Below are positions 50,159 to 59,993 of a stretch of DNA of 64,000 nucleotides, in pieces. The position numbers were made by a program, and so were the translations under genes. Source of the DNA: Archangium violaceum. GTDB taxonomy: Bacteria; Myxococcota; Myxococcia; Myxococcales; Myxococcaceae. Under the pieces are notes generated by a model that was given only the letters and a program-made list of their open reading frames with translations, had not been told where the DNA came from and did not search any database. The stretch is taken from NCBI RefSeq assembly GCF_016887565.1, contig NZ_CP069396.1, positions 3,747,001 to 3,811,000 on the forward strand, written 5' to 3'. Numbering within the stretch: position 1 is the stretch's first letter; every line of letters begins with the position of its first letter.

Positions 50159-53100
50159 ATGGGTCCGCGGTCTGTCCCGATCCCGAAGCCGCCCCGCGCG
50201 GGCAGGGCATGTTGGTTGTTGGCGGCACTGTTGGTGGGGGCGCTCGCCGGCTGCAAGAAGGATGAGTCCAAGAGCACCCCGCAGCCGTCCACTCCGGCCT
50301 CCACCCCGGGTGCGTCGGCCAGCGGCCCGTCCACGCCGAGCGCCCCTCCCTCGGCCGAGTCCCTCGCTCCCGTCATCCGCGAGCTCGGCTCCGAGGGCAT
50401 GGTGCCGCGCGAGGTGGTGCTCGAGTTCCCCCGCGCGGTGGCTCCCGAGGACAACGAGGTGCGCAAGGGCACCGTCGTCACCGTGACGCCGGACGTGCCG
50501 GGCTCGCTGACCTTCCGCGGCGGCTCCACGCTCGTCTTCACCCCGCGCGACAGCTTCGCCTTCAAGACCGATTACACCGTCTCCCTCGACGCGCTGGAGC
50601 TGGGCGACGGCACCGTGGTGAAGCCCAAGGCCTCGGGGGAGTGGAGCCGCACCTTCACCACGCCCGCCTTCACCTTCCTGCGCCTGTCTCCCCGGCAGAT
50701 GGACGTGAAGAAGGGCAAGGTGGAGACGGACCTCGTCTTCTCCGGCCCCGTGGACATTGCCACCGTGCGCCGCTTCGCCGCCTTCTCCGTGGACGGCAAG
50801 GCGCTGTCCGACGTGAAGCTGCGCACGTTGCCCACCGACCGGAACACCGTCGTCGCCGCGCTCGGCGGCGCGAGCCTCAAGCCGGGCTCCGAGGTGCGCT
50901 TCTCCCTCAAGCCGGGCTTGACCTCCACCGTCCGCAATGGGGGCACCGCTCCCGCCGGGGAGGGCTCCTTCAAGCTGCTCGTGGGCAAGCGCCTCGACAT
51001 CACCAATGCCTACGTGCAGGAGGGCGCCACCGGTCACTACATCGAGGTCCGTTGCCGCGAGGTGGACGGCGACGCGGCGCGCAGCGAGGAGGAGGGCGAG
51101 GAGGACTACGACTACTACGGCGGCAGCGGGAACCGGTGCAGCCTGGATGACGACGTGGCCGCGGAGGCCATCCACTTCAACCCTGCGGTGAAGCTCTCCG
51201 TGTCGCCCTCGCGCTGGGGCTTCCGCGTCTTCGGTGACTTCAAGCGCGGCTCCTACGCCATGCGCATCGACGCGGGCGCCGTGTCGACGACGGGGGGCAC
51301 CCTGCTGTCCACCTACGAGCGCTCCTTCTCCATCTCCGCGCGCAGCCCGCAGCTCAGCTTCGGCACCACCGGCCGCTACCTGCCGCGCAGCGCTTGGCGC
51401 AACCTGCCCCTCAACCACCTCAACCTGGATGCGGTGGACATCGTCGTGCGGCACGTGCCCCAGGAGAACCTCCTCTTCTGGATGAGCTCGGACGGCCAGG
51501 AGGCCGCCGACGAGCGCACCTCCAATGTGCTGCTGCGCAAGCGGCTCCCGGTGCAGGGCGCCCAGGACACGCTGGCCACCACCTGGCTCGACGTGGGCAG
51601 CCTCGTGCCCGCCAGCACCAAGGGGCTGGTGGAGATCACCGCCTCGGGCAACGCGGGAAAGTCGGCGGCCTCGCGCATCCTCCTCACGGACCTGAGCCTC
51701 GTGGCCAAGCGCGGTCTCGCGCCCAGGGGCTCGGACGCGAAGGAGGAGGTCTGGGTCTGGGCGCTCGGCATGGAGACCACCGAGCCGCTGTCCGGCGTCG
51801 AGGTGTCCCTGGTGAAGAAGAGCGGCCAGGTGGTGACCCGCTGCACTACCGGTGGCGCCGACGGCTGCAAGCTGACCGTCCCCGCTCCGGGTGTGGACAC
51901 CGCCGAGCCCTTCGCCCTGCTCGCGCGCAAGGGCGACGAGTTCACCTACCTCAAGTACAGCGAGCTGAAGACGGAGATCGCCAACTCGGACGTGCAGGGC
52001 GAGCCGTACCGCTCGGACAGGCCGTACCGGGCCTCCCTGTACTCGGACCGGGGCGTGTACCGCCCGGGTGACACCGCGCACGTGGTGGCGCTGCTGCGCG
52101 GCCAGGACGACGTGGCGCCGCCGGCGGGCATGCCAGTGGAGCTGAAGGTGGTGGACCCCCGCGAGCGCGACCTGAAGAAGGTGACGCTGAAGACGAACGA
52201 GGCGGGCCTGGTGTCGCTGGACGTGCCCTTCGAGGCCTACCAGGACACGGGCGCCTACCGCGTGGTGCTGAGCGTGGCCGACAAGCAGGTGGCCGCGTAT
52301 GGCCTCAACGTGGAGGAGTTCGTCCCCGAGCGCATGAAGGTGACGGCGCGCGCCGAGAAGCCCGGCTACCTGCAGGGGGAGGAGGTACCGCTGACGGTGG
52401 AGGCCGCGTACCTCTTCGGCGGCTCGGCGGAGAGCAGCCCGGTGGAGGTGACGTGCCGGCTGGTGCCGTCCGTCTTCAGCCCGAAGGACAATGCCCAGTA
52501 CGCCTACGGCGTGTGGCGTCCGGAGGGCTCGGAGGTGAAGGCCACCGTGCTGGGGCAGGTGAAGGGCGAGCTGGACGCGAAGGGCCGCACGCTGGTGCGC
52601 TGCCCGGCCCAGCAGGACGCGGGCGGCTTCAAGGGCCCGGCGAGGCTGGTGGCCCAGGCCAGCGTCTTCGAGGCCGGCAGTGGCCGCTCCACGCAGGGCG
52701 AGGCCACCGTGCCCGTGCACCCGGAGGCGTACTACGTGGGCCTCCAGGCCAACGTGGACAAGGTGAAGGCCGGCCAGCCCTTCACCGTCACCGGCGTGGT
52801 GGTGGACTGGCAGGGCACTCCCTACGGCAAGGCGGTCAAGCCCCTCGAGGTGGAGTACCTGCGGCTGGACGAGGAATACGGCTACTTCTACGACGAGGAG
52901 TCCGGCGAGGAGCGCTACCAGCGCCACCTGCGCCCCGTGCGCGAGGGCCGCACCACCGCGAAGCCCGAGGGCGGCAAGTTCTCCTTCCAGGTGACGCCCT
53001 CCACGGACGCCGCGGGCTACGTGGTGCGCGTGAAGTCCGGCGCGGCGCAGACGGACCTGCAGCTCGAGGGCAACGGCCGCTACTACTGGTCGGATGAGTC

Positions 53101-55873
53101 CTCCTCGCGGGTGGACCAGACGCCCCGTCCGGCCCGGCCCACGTCGCTCGCGGTGGAGCTGCCGGGCTCGGCGAAGGTGGGGGACTCCATCACCGTGAAG
53201 GTGAAGGCGCCCTACCGTGGCCGCATGCTCTTCACCGCCGAGACCGACGGTGTGCAGGCCGCCGAGTGGAAGGCCGTGGAGCCCGGTGAGGTGTCGTGGA
53301 GCTTCAAGCCCTCGGCCTTCGCGCCCAACGTCTACGTCAGCGCCTTCCTGGTGAAGGATCCGCACCTCGAATCCGCCCAGGCCTTCATGCCGGACCGGGC
53401 CTTCGGTGTGGCCAGCATGACGCTGGAGCCGGTGGACTACGTGCAGTCCGTCACGTTGAACGTGCCCAAGGAGGTGCGCTCCAACGACAACCTCCCGGTG
53501 GACCTGGAGCTGGGCTCCGTGGAGCCGGGCACCTTCGCCACCGTGGCCGTGGTGGACGAGGGCATCCTCTCCCTCACGCGCTTCCAGAGCCCGGACCCCC
53601 TCCAGACGCTCTTCACCAAGCGGGCCCTGGGCGTGCAGACGTACGAGACGCTCGGGTGGACGCTGCTGATTCCGCCCGCGGGCGCCAGCCGCTCCACCGG
53701 TGGTGACGAGGGCGGTGACGCCTCGGGCCGTGTGCAGCCGGTGAAGCCCGTGGCCCTCTGGAGCGGCGTGCTGCCGGTGCCCTCCAACGGCAAGCTGCGC
53801 GTCCCCTTCAAGCTGCCCCAGTACCGAGGCGCGGTGCGCGTCATGGTGGTGACGAGCGGCCCCAAGCGCATCGGCCACGCCAGCGCGCAGGTGCTCGTGC
53901 GCGACCCGCTCGTGCTCCAGACGACGCTGCCCCGCTTCCTCAGCCAGGGTGACGAGATTCAAATCCCCGTCTTCGTCACCAACCTCTCCGGCAAGCCGCA
54001 GGACGTGAAGGTGTCCCTCTCCGCGGAGAACCTCGCGGTGCCGGGCATGGCCATGCCCGCGTCCATGGCCTCACCGCTGCAACTGCTCGGCAAGAGCGAG
54101 GGCAAGGTGCGGCTGGAGGACGGCAAGGCGGCCACGCTCGTCTTCCAGGCCAAGGCGGTGCAGGCCGTGGGCGCCGCCCGCCTCAAGGTGACGGCCGAGG
54201 GCGGTGGACACACCTCCTTCGAGCAGCTCGACGTGCCCTTCCTCCCCTCGGGCCCGCGCGAGCGCAAGGTGCAGCGCATCGAGCTGGCCGCCGGCACGTT
54301 GGACCTGTCCCAGTACCTCGAGGGCTGGCTGCCCACCAGCGAGCGCTCGACGATCTGGGTGACCACCAACCCCTACGCCGAGTCCTTCCAGCACCTCTCG
54401 TACCTGGTGCGCTACCCGTACGGCTGCATCGAGCAGACGACGTCCTCCACCCGCCCGCTGCTCTACGTCTCCGAGCTCATCGACAGCGTGGACCCGACGC
54501 TCACCGCCAGCGCGAAGCTGGAGGACATGGTGATGTCGGGCGTGAACCGGGTGCTCTCCATGCAGACGCCCTCGGGCGGCTTCAGCTACTGGCCGGGTGC
54601 CACCGAGCCGGTGGAGTGGGGCTCCGCCTACGCCACGCACATGCTCCTGGACGCGCAGAAGCGGAAGTACGCCGTCCCGCAGGACCGCATCGACAGTGCG
54701 ATCGAGTGGATGAACCAGCAGGTGTCTCGCCGCGAGGGCCGCTCCGGCTCGGGGTCCTATAACGATGGCTCCGAGGCCTACATGCACTACGTGCTGGCCA
54801 TGGCCGGCAAGGGCCACAAGGCGCGCGTGCAGAAGCTCATCGATCAGCTCGGGAGCCAGAAGTTCTACAGCAACAGCCAGCGCGCCGAGCAGGACTTCAT
54901 GCTCAAGGCGGCGCTGTACCTGGCGGGGGATCGCCGCTACGAGAAGGACCTGCGCAACCCGGACATCTCGGTGGTGGCGGACGAGCGGTGGAACGGCTGG
55001 TCCTTCTACTCGGACCGGCGCCGGCGCGGCTTCATGCTGAGCACGTTCCAGGACCTGTTCGGGGACGACCCGGCGGGCGAGCCGCTCGCGCAGCGCGTGG
55101 CCGAGGCCCTCAAGGAGCCGCACAGCGGCTACTACACCACGCAGGAGCTGGTCTGGGGCATCACCGGCCTGGGCAAGCGCGTGACGGGGGCTGCCTCGAA
55201 GTTCTCCCCGCCCGTGTTGACGGCGGACGGCAAGGAGGTGGCCACCAAGGACGGCGTGAAGCAGCGTGCCTCGGACCGCACGTGGGCGCTGGTGCGCGCG
55301 AGCGAGCGCAAGGGCCTCAACCTCAAGGTCCCGGAAAAGGGCGAGGGCAAGCTCTACCTGGTGCTGGCCAGCGAGGGCGTGCGCGCGGACGGGCAGTACC
55401 GCGTGGGCGGCGAGGGGCTCACCCTCGAGCGCTCCTACCGCAACCTGGAAGGCGACACGCTCGACGTGCAGGGCAGCGGTCCGGTGAACCTGGCGGACCT
55501 CGTCTACGTGCAGGTTCGCATCAAGAACACCTCGGGTGAGCGCATCCAGAACATCGCCCTGGTGGACCGGTTGCCGGCGGGCTGGGAGATCGAGAACGCG
55601 CGGCTCGGACGCGGCGGCCAGGTGGAGTGGGCCTCCAGCGAGGAGCAGTGGAGCGCGGACTACGTGAACATCCGGGACGACCGGGTGGAGGTCTTCGGCA
55701 GCCTGGACGCGGGCGAGACGAAGACGGTGGTCTACGCGGTGCGCGCGGTGACGTCCGGGAAGTTCACGCTGCCGCCGGTCGAGGCGGAGGCGATGTACGA
55801 CCCGCGTATCTGGGCGCGCGAGGCGGGTGGCACCGTCGAGGTCTCCGGACCCTGGGCGGACTTCCTGCTGTAG
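50159..55873 (+). CDS. alpha-2-macroglobulin-like lipoprotein with thioester motif
   Basis: 1904 residues from the ATG after GGAGGAG (an ATG-like start at 50123 has no ribosome site). The signal peptide ends LVGALAGC, a good lipobox followed by Lys-Lys, so outer-membrane sorting is possible. A Thr/Pro/Ser spacer leads to repeated MG beta domains (e.g. YSDRGVYRPGDTAHVVALLR, typical MG2-3), two acidic patches with Asp/Glu/Tyr (about 307-318 and 905-920), and a thioester domain with CIEQ at 1423-1426, followed by helical toroid repeats. Bacterial A2Ms trap foreign proteases in the periplasm. The usual partner gene pbpC is not adjacent. Confidence 0.95.
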   Translation: MGPRSVPIPKPPRAGRACWLLAALLVGALAGCKKDESKSTPQPSTPASTPGASASGPSTPSAPPSAESLAPVIRELGSEGMVPREVVLEFPRAVAPEDNEVRKGTVVTVTPDVPGSLTFRGGSTLVFTPRDSFAFKTDYTVSLDALELGDGTVVKPKASGEWSRTFTTPAFTFLRLSPRQMDVKKGKVETDLVFSGPVDIATVRRFAAFSVDGKALSDVKLRTLPTDRNTVVAALGGASLKPGSEVRFSLKPGLTSTVRNGGTAPAGEGSFKLLVGKRLDITNAYVQEGATGHYIEVRCREVDGDAARSEEEGEEDYDYYGGSGNRCSLDDDVAAEAIHFNPAVKLSVSPSRWGFRVFGDFKRGSYAMRIDAGAVSTTGGTLLSTYERSFSISARSPQLSFGTTGRYLPRSAWRNLPLNHLNLDAVDIVVRHVPQENLLFWMSSDGQEAADERTSNVLLRKRLPVQGAQDTLATTWLDVGSLVPASTKGLVEITASGNAGKSAASRILLTDLSLVAKRGLAPRGSDAKEEVWVWALGMETTEPLSGVEVSLVKKSGQVVTRCTTGGADGCKLTVPAPGVDTAEPFALLARKGDEFTYLKYSELKTEIANSDVQGEPYRSDRPYRASLYSDRGVYRPGDTAHVVALLRGQDDVAPPAGMPVELKVVDPRERDLKKVTLKTNEAGLVSLDVPFEAYQDTGAYRVVLSVADKQVAAYGLNVEEFVPERMKVTARAEKPGYLQGEEVPLTVEAAYLFGGSAESSPVEVTCRLVPSVFSPKDNAQYAYGVWRPEGSEVKATVLGQVKGELDAKGRTLVRCPAQQDAGGFKGPARLVAQASVFEAGSGRSTQGEATVPVHPEAYYVGLQANVDKVKAGQPFTVTGVVVDWQGTPYGKAVKPLEVEYLRLDEEYGYFYDEESGEERYQRHLRPVREGRTTAKPEGGKFSFQVTPSTDAAGYVVRVKSGAAQTDLQLEGNGRYYWSDESSSRVDQTPRPARPTSLAVELPGSAKVGDSITVKVKAPYRGRMLFTAETDGVQAAEWKAVEPGEVSWSFKPSAFAPNVYVSAFLVKDPHLESAQAFMPDRAFGVASMTLEPVDYVQSVTLNVPKEVRSNDNLPVDLELGSVEPGTFATVAVVDEGILSLTRFQSPDPLQTLFTKRALGVQTYETLGWTLLIPPAGASRSTGGDEGGDASGRVQPVKPVALWSGVLPVPSNGKLRVPFKLPQYRGAVRVMVVTSGPKRIGHASAQVLVRDPLVLQTTLPRFLSQGDEIQIPVFVTNLSGKPQDVKVSLSAENLAVPGMAMPASMASPLQLLGKSEGKVRLEDGKAATLVFQAKAVQAVGAARLKVTAEGGGHTSFEQLDVPFLPSGPRERKVQRIELAAGTLDLSQYLEGWLPTSERSTIWVTTNPYAESFQHLSYLVRYPYGCIEQTTSSTRPLLYVSELIDSVDPTLTASAKLEDMVMSGVNRVLSMQTPSGGFSYWPGATEPVEWGSAYATHMLLDAQKRKYAVPQDRIDSAIEWMNQQVSRREGRSGSGSYNDGSEAYMHYVLAMAGKGHKARVQKLIDQLGSQKFYSNSQRAEQDFMLKAALYLAGDRRYEKDLRNPDISVVADERWNGWSFYSDRRRRGFMLSTFQDLFGDDPAGEPLAQRVAEALKEPHSGYYTTQELVWGITGLGKRVTGAASKFSPPVLTADGKEVATKDGVKQRASDRTWALVRASERKGLNLKVPEKGEGKLYLVLASEGVRADGQYRVGGEGLTLERSYRNLEGDTLDVQGSGPVNLADLVYVQVRIKNTSGERIQNIALVDRLPAGWEIENARLGRGGQVEWASSEEQWSADYVNIRDDRVEVFGSLDAGETKTVVYAVRAVTSGKFTLPPVEAEAMYDPRIWAREAGGTVEVSGPWADFLL

Positions 55874-55887
55874 TCACCCGGAAGACG

Positions 55888-55923
55888 ACCGGCGCGGCTG
55901 CCAGGACTGGCCGCCGCGCCGGT
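55888..55923. terminator. 11-bp perfect hairpin between convergent genes, probable bidirectional terminator
   Basis: ACCGGCGCGGC (55888-55898) and GCCGCGCCGGT (55913-55923) are perfect arms with a 14-nt loop, placed 15 bp after the macroglobulin stop and 17 bp after the kinase stop on the other strand. No T-run is present on either side, so termination efficiency is uncertain. Confidence 0.55.
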
Positions 55924-55940
55924 GTGGGGGGATGGGGAGT

Positions 55941-57950
55941 CTACCTGCCCTCCCTGCCCGCGCCGCGCAGCCGTGTCCGTACCAGCTCCTGGAGCTCCTG
56001 GGTGGAGAACGGCTTCTCGAGCCGGGAGTTCCCGATGCGCTCCATGAACGCGCGGGCATCGGGCGTGAAGGCACCCCCCGTCATGAACACCATGCGCTCG
56101 GCCAGCTCGGGCAGGCGGTATGAGAGCTCCAGGTGCAGGTCCATCCCGCTCATCTCCGGCATCATCAGATCGCTCAGGATGAGGTCGAAGTGCTCCCCGC
56201 CCTGTAGCCGCACGAGGGCTTCACGCGCGCTCGTCAGCGTGACGACCTCGTGGTGGCGCTGAAGCGAGCGGCGCACGGCCATGCCGATCATCGGCTCGTC
56301 ATCCACGACGAGGATACGGCCCCGGGCGGGCGCCTCATGGACCTGCTCCTGGGGAGCGCGTTGGGCCTGGAGGGGCGCGGTGGCGGCGCGCAGGATGAGC
56401 CGGAAGGTGCTCCCCCGTCCCACCGTGCTCTCCACCTCCATGCGTCCACCGACGCTGGTCACGATTTCACGGCAGATGGACAGGCCGAGTCCCGTCCCCA
56501 CGCCCACGGGTTTGGTCGTGAAGAACGGCTCGAACACCTTCTCGAGCAGGTTCGCCGGGATTCCCGAGCCCGTATCGCGCACTTCGATCGCCACCCCCCC
56601 GGGATGGCGCCGCGTGACGACGCGGATCTCGTTCCGCTCCACGCTTCCTTCCGGGATGGCGTGCGCCGCGTTCACCAGCAGGTTCAGGACCACCTGCCCC
56701 AGCCGGCCCTCGTCCGCCTCGGCCAGGAGCGGCTCCGAGTAGTCCCGCACCAGCCGCGCGCGGTGCCGCAGCTCGTTCCAGGCCATGCGGATGGAGCCCT
56801 CGAGCACGCGCTGGACGTCCACGGGCTCGGGCCGCGCCTGCTCCTCCGCTCGCGAGAACATCTTCAATTGCCGGACGATGTCGCGCACGCGAACGAGGCC
56901 CACCTGGGCATCGGAGACCAGCTTGCGGATCTCCTCCTGGTCACCACCGGACGCCACCAGGCGCGGGAGCACGTCCGCCTCCAGGTGGCTGAGGTTGGTC
57001 ATCACGTAGGAGAGCGGGTTGTTGATTTCATGAGCGATCCCCGCGGCGAGTGTTCCCAGCGATGCCATGCGGTCGGAGAGCATCAGCCGGGCTTGCATCT
57101 GCTTGCGCTCGGTCAGGTTCCTCACGATGCGCACCAGGCTCGGCTGGCCATCGAACACCACGGAGAGCTGGGCGATCTCCACGGGAACGATGTCGCCCTC
57201 CTTGCGTAGCAGGCGCAGCTCACACGGAGGAACCGGCCTTCCTTCCCGCTGGGCCTCGCGGAACTCGAGGGTGAGGCGCGCCTGGTCGTCCGGGTGGAAG
57301 AGACTCTCCTCCAGCTCGCGCACCGAGCGCCCCACCAGCTCGTTCGGGGAGTCCCACCCCACCAGCCTGACGAGCGCGGGGTTGGCATAGACGAGCTGCT
57401 CGCCCTGGAGCACGCAGATGCCATCGGGCAGCCGCTCGATGAGCTCGCGGAAGCTGGCCTGCGACCGGCGCAGCGCCTCCAGCATCCGCGCGTGCTGCAG
57501 GGTGTAGCGGATCGACCGCTCCAGCAGCTCCGGGGTCAGCTGCGACTTCGTGAGGAAATCGGCGGCTCCGGCTTCCATCGCCCGGTAGTCGACCTCGTCG
57601 TCCGCCGCGCCGGTCAGCAGGATGGCCGGGCCCTGCCACCCCTTGCCCCGGGCCTGAGCGAGCAGCTCCAGCCCCGTGCTCGCGCCGAGGCGGTAGTCGA
57701 GCAGGCAGATGTCGTAATGCCCCAGCTCCATCTCCGCGAGCGCCTGCTCGCAGGTGTCCACCCACTCGAGCACCACCCGCCTCGGGAGGAGGGACTGCAG
57801 GGCATCGCGCACCAAGACGAAATCATCCTCGTCGTCCTCGACGAGCAGGACACGGATGGGGTGCGTGTCTTCCTCAGGCCTCGTCAGGGACGTGGGGGCG
57901 TGGGAGTTCGACGATCTGGAACCAGTGTTGGTCGAGCACCTTGACGACAT
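55941..57950 (-). CDS. hybrid sensor histidine kinase: REC-PAS-HisKA-HATPase-REC
   Basis: 669 residues. An N-terminal receiver (about 32-150; VLLVEDDEDD, phospho-acceptor in CLLDYRLG), a PAS domain (about 165-290; LPDGICVLQGEQLVYANPA), a HisKA with His in AAGIAHEINNPLSYV, an HATPase with GTGLGLSICREIV, and a C-terminal receiver (ILVVDDEP, LSDLMMPEMSG). No membrane segment, so it is cytoplasmic. The ATG used overlaps the upstream receiver gene by 77 bp; no better in-frame start precedes the first receiver. It probably works in a phosphorelay with that gene. Confidence 0.93.
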   Translation of the reverse strand: MSSRCSTNTGSRSSNSHAPTSLTRPEEDTHPIRVLLVEDDEDDFVLVRDALQSLLPRRVVLEWVDTCEQALAEMELGHYDICLLDYRLGASTGLELLAQARGKGWQGPAILLTGAADDEVDYRAMEAGAADFLTKSQLTPELLERSIRYTLQHARMLEALRRSQASFRELIERLPDGICVLQGEQLVYANPALVRLVGWDSPNELVGRSVRELEESLFHPDDQARLTLEFREAQREGRPVPPCELRLLRKEGDIVPVEIAQLSVVFDGQPSLVRIVRNLTERKQMQARLMLSDRMASLGTLAAGIAHEINNPLSYVMTNLSHLEADVLPRLVASGGDQEEIRKLVSDAQVGLVRVRDIVRQLKMFSRAEEQARPEPVDVQRVLEGSIRMAWNELRHRARLVRDYSEPLLAEADEGRLGQVVLNLLVNAAHAIPEGSVERNEIRVVTRRHPGGVAIEVRDTGSGIPANLLEKVFEPFFTTKPVGVGTGLGLSICREIVTSVGGRMEVESTVGRGSTFRLILRAATAPLQAQRAPQEQVHEAPARGRILVVDDEPMIGMAVRRSLQRHHEVVTLTSAREALVRLQGGEHFDLILSDLMMPEMSGMDLHLELSYRLPELAERMVFMTGGAFTPDARAFMERIGNSRLEKPFSTQELQELVRTRLRGAGREGR

Positions 57951-58341
57951 CGACGAGCCCCTCGAAGGAGACCGGCTTGGTGATGAAACAGTTGGCTCCC
58001 AGGTTGTAGCTGCGCAGGATGTCTTCCTCGGCCTTGGAGGTGGTCAGGACGACCACGGGGATGTGCTTGAGCGTCGGGTCGGATTTGATCTCCCGCAGTG
58101 CCTCGCGGCCATCCTTGCGAGGCATGTTCAGGTCCAGGAGGATCAGCCCGGGCCGTGGAGAATCCTTCGGGTTGGCATGGCGGCCCCGGCGGTACAGGTA
58201 ATCGAGCAGATCCTCACCGTCCTCGACGCACCGGAACTCGTTGGCGAGCCGGCTCTCCCGCATCGCGGAACGGGCGAACTCCCGATCATCCTCATCGTCA
58301 TCCGCCATCAAGATGGTGACGGGTTTGCGTGATGGCTCCAT
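57874..58341 (-). CDS. single-domain response regulator, Rcp1-like
   Basis: 155 residues, only a receiver domain: acidic cluster MADDDEDDREFAR, phospho-acceptor Asp in LILLDLNMPRKDG, Thr/Ser in VVVLTTSK and Lys in FITKPVSFEG. The loop RRGRHANPKDSPRPG is characteristic of receivers paired with phytochrome-type kinases. It lies 6 bp after the PAS kinase gene and overlaps the hybrid kinase gene, so the three form one unit with phosphate probably passing between them. Confidence 0.95.
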   Translation of the reverse strand: MEPSRKPVTILMADDDEDDREFARSAMRESRLANEFRCVEDGEDLLDYLYRRGRHANPKDSPRPGLILLDLNMPRKDGREALREIKSDPTLKHIPVVVLTTSKAEEDILRSYNLGANCFITKPVSFEGLVDVVKVLDQHWFQIVELPRPHVPDEA

Positions 58342-58347
58342 GGACTC

Positions 58348-59607
58348 CTACCTGGGGTTGGACTGCCTGAGTGGCAGCGTGACGATGAAGGTCGCACCGT
58401 GTCCGGGAGAGCTCCGCGCTCCAATGTGCCCGCCGTGCCGCTCGGCGATCTTGCGGCAGATGGCCAGGCCAATCCCCGTGCCCTCGTACTTGCCGCGCCC
58501 GTGCAGGCGCTGGAACACCTCGAAGATGCGGTCGAGGTATTTCTCGTCGAAGCCGATGCCATTGTCCTCCACCACCAGCTCGAGCTCGCCGGACGCCTCG
58601 TGAATCGTGCCGCGGGCGGAGATGGCGGGCGCCACGTCTTCCCGGCGGAACTTGAGGGCGTTGCTCAGCAGGTTCTGGAGCAACTGCCGCAGTTGCAGCG
58701 GATCCGCCTCGAGCGTTGGCAGCTCGCCGAGCGTCACGGTCGCGCCCGACCGTTCGACGGCCGTCTCGAGATCCTCCAGCACCTCGCGAGCAATCCGCCC
58801 CAGGTCCGTCTGGACGAAGGGATTGCCCTTCGAGCCCACCCGGGAGAAGGAGAGCAGGTCCTCGATCAACCGGCGCATGCGGGTCGCGGCATTCATCATG
58901 CGCTCGAGGTAGTCGCTCCCCTCGGGGCCCAGCGTGGCGGAGGTGGTCGTCTTCAAGCGCTCGCCGAAGGTCTGGATCTTCCGCAGGGGCTCCTGCAGAT
59001 CGTGTGAGGCCACGGAGGCGAAGCTCTCCAGCTCGCGGTTGGATTGCTCCAGCCGTTGCTGCACCCGCTTGAGCTGCGAGATGTCCGTCATGATCATCGT
59101 GAAGCCGATGATCTGGCCGCCGTTCCTGATGGGCCCCACCCGGCACAGGAACCACTCGGTGCCGCTGCTCGGGACGGACTGGGCCTCGTAGCCGGTGGGC
59201 TCGCCGGTCTCGAGCACCCGCTGGATGATGCCGCGGACCCGCTCGGCGTCGTCCGCGCGGATGTACTCATAGATGGAGTGGCCGATCGTCTCGGAGGGGC
59301 TGGAGCCCGGGGTCGTATAGTTGAAGAAGCGGATGTTCGAGTCGGTGTCACACGCGAGCATCATGTTCGGCGACTGCTCGACCAGCGCCCGTACGCCAAA
59401 AAGCTCGGAGGTATCGGTCCCGCGTCGCTCGAGCTGGGTGGCCAGACGGTTGAGTGCCGCGGCCAGCGGCGCGAGTGTTCCCTCACCGATACGGCACCGG
59501 GCATGGGGCTCATTGGCCACGAGCCGGGCAATCATTTGCAGCAATTCCTCGAGCGTTGTCTCGCCGGTCGAACCCGTGCTGGATGCCTTTTCACTGCTCT
59601 GGGTCAT
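58348..59607 (-). CDS. PAS-domain sensor histidine kinase, bacteriophytochrome-like kinase core
   Basis: 419 residues from the ATG at 59607; an open extension to 59688 lacks support. A helical N-terminus (about 12-80) precedes a PAS domain (about 85-190; [31 protein letters not shown]), then HisKA with [17 protein letters not shown] and HATPase with [37 protein letters not shown] is the box shared with phytochrome-type kinases that use stand-alone receivers, fitting the next gene. No membrane segment is seen. Confidence 0.93.
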   Translation of the reverse strand: MTQSSEKASSTGSTGETTLEELLQMIARLVANEPHARCRIGEGTLAPLAAALNRLATQLERRGTDTSELFGVRALVEQSPNMMLACDTDSNIRFFNYTTPGSSPSETIGHSIYEYIRADDAERVRGIIQRVLETGEPTGYEAQSVPSSGTEWFLCRVGPIRNGGQIIGFTMIMTDISQLKRVQQRLEQSNRELESFASVASHDLQEPLRKIQTFGERLKTTTSATLGPEGSDYLERMMNAATRMRRLIEDLLSFSRVGSKGNPFVQTDLGRIAREVLEDLETAVERSGATVTLGELPTLEADPLQLRQLLQNLLSNALKFRREDVAPAISARGTIHEASGELELVVEDNGIGFDEKYLDRIFEVFQRLHGRGKYEGTGIGLAICRKIAERHGGHIGARSSPGHGATFIVTLPLRQSNPR

Positions 59608-59993
59608 CACATCCGCCTCGCGGTTCGCTTCCAGGAGAAGACCCCGTTGGGACCTCCGCCAGGTCACAGAATTACAGTGTGAGGTCAAAATCTCAGCGAC
59701 ACTCTACCACGGAGTGCTGAGTAGGTGACAGTTGGGTCAAGCCGAACCTCGGTTCCCGAAGAAAAAACTTGCTTATCCAACAAGAGCTGGATTCACGGCC
59801 CGTATTTCCTGTTTGGCCTTTGTTTCACGTGCATCGAGGGTGCGCTGATCTCTTTCAATGTGTGCAGGCTCGCATTGATAAATGAAGGAATGTCAGCGAG
59901 CTCGCTGTCACGGAAACGGGAACGCTCGGATAAGCTGAAAGCTCGAATCCAAGCCAGGGCCCTGGCCACGACAGAAAGAGAAAGAGCCCGCGC
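59608..59993. other. 386-bp divergent intergenic region between two kinase genes
   Basis: AT-richer than the flanking genes (for example AGAAAAAACTTGCTTATCC, then TTGATAAATGAAGG) and so probably the promoter region of both kinase units. A perfect 14-bp palindrome CAGCGAGCTCGCTG lies at 59894-59907, about 87 bp upstream of the gene at 59994, and could be an operator. No gene is evident. Confidence 0.5.
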
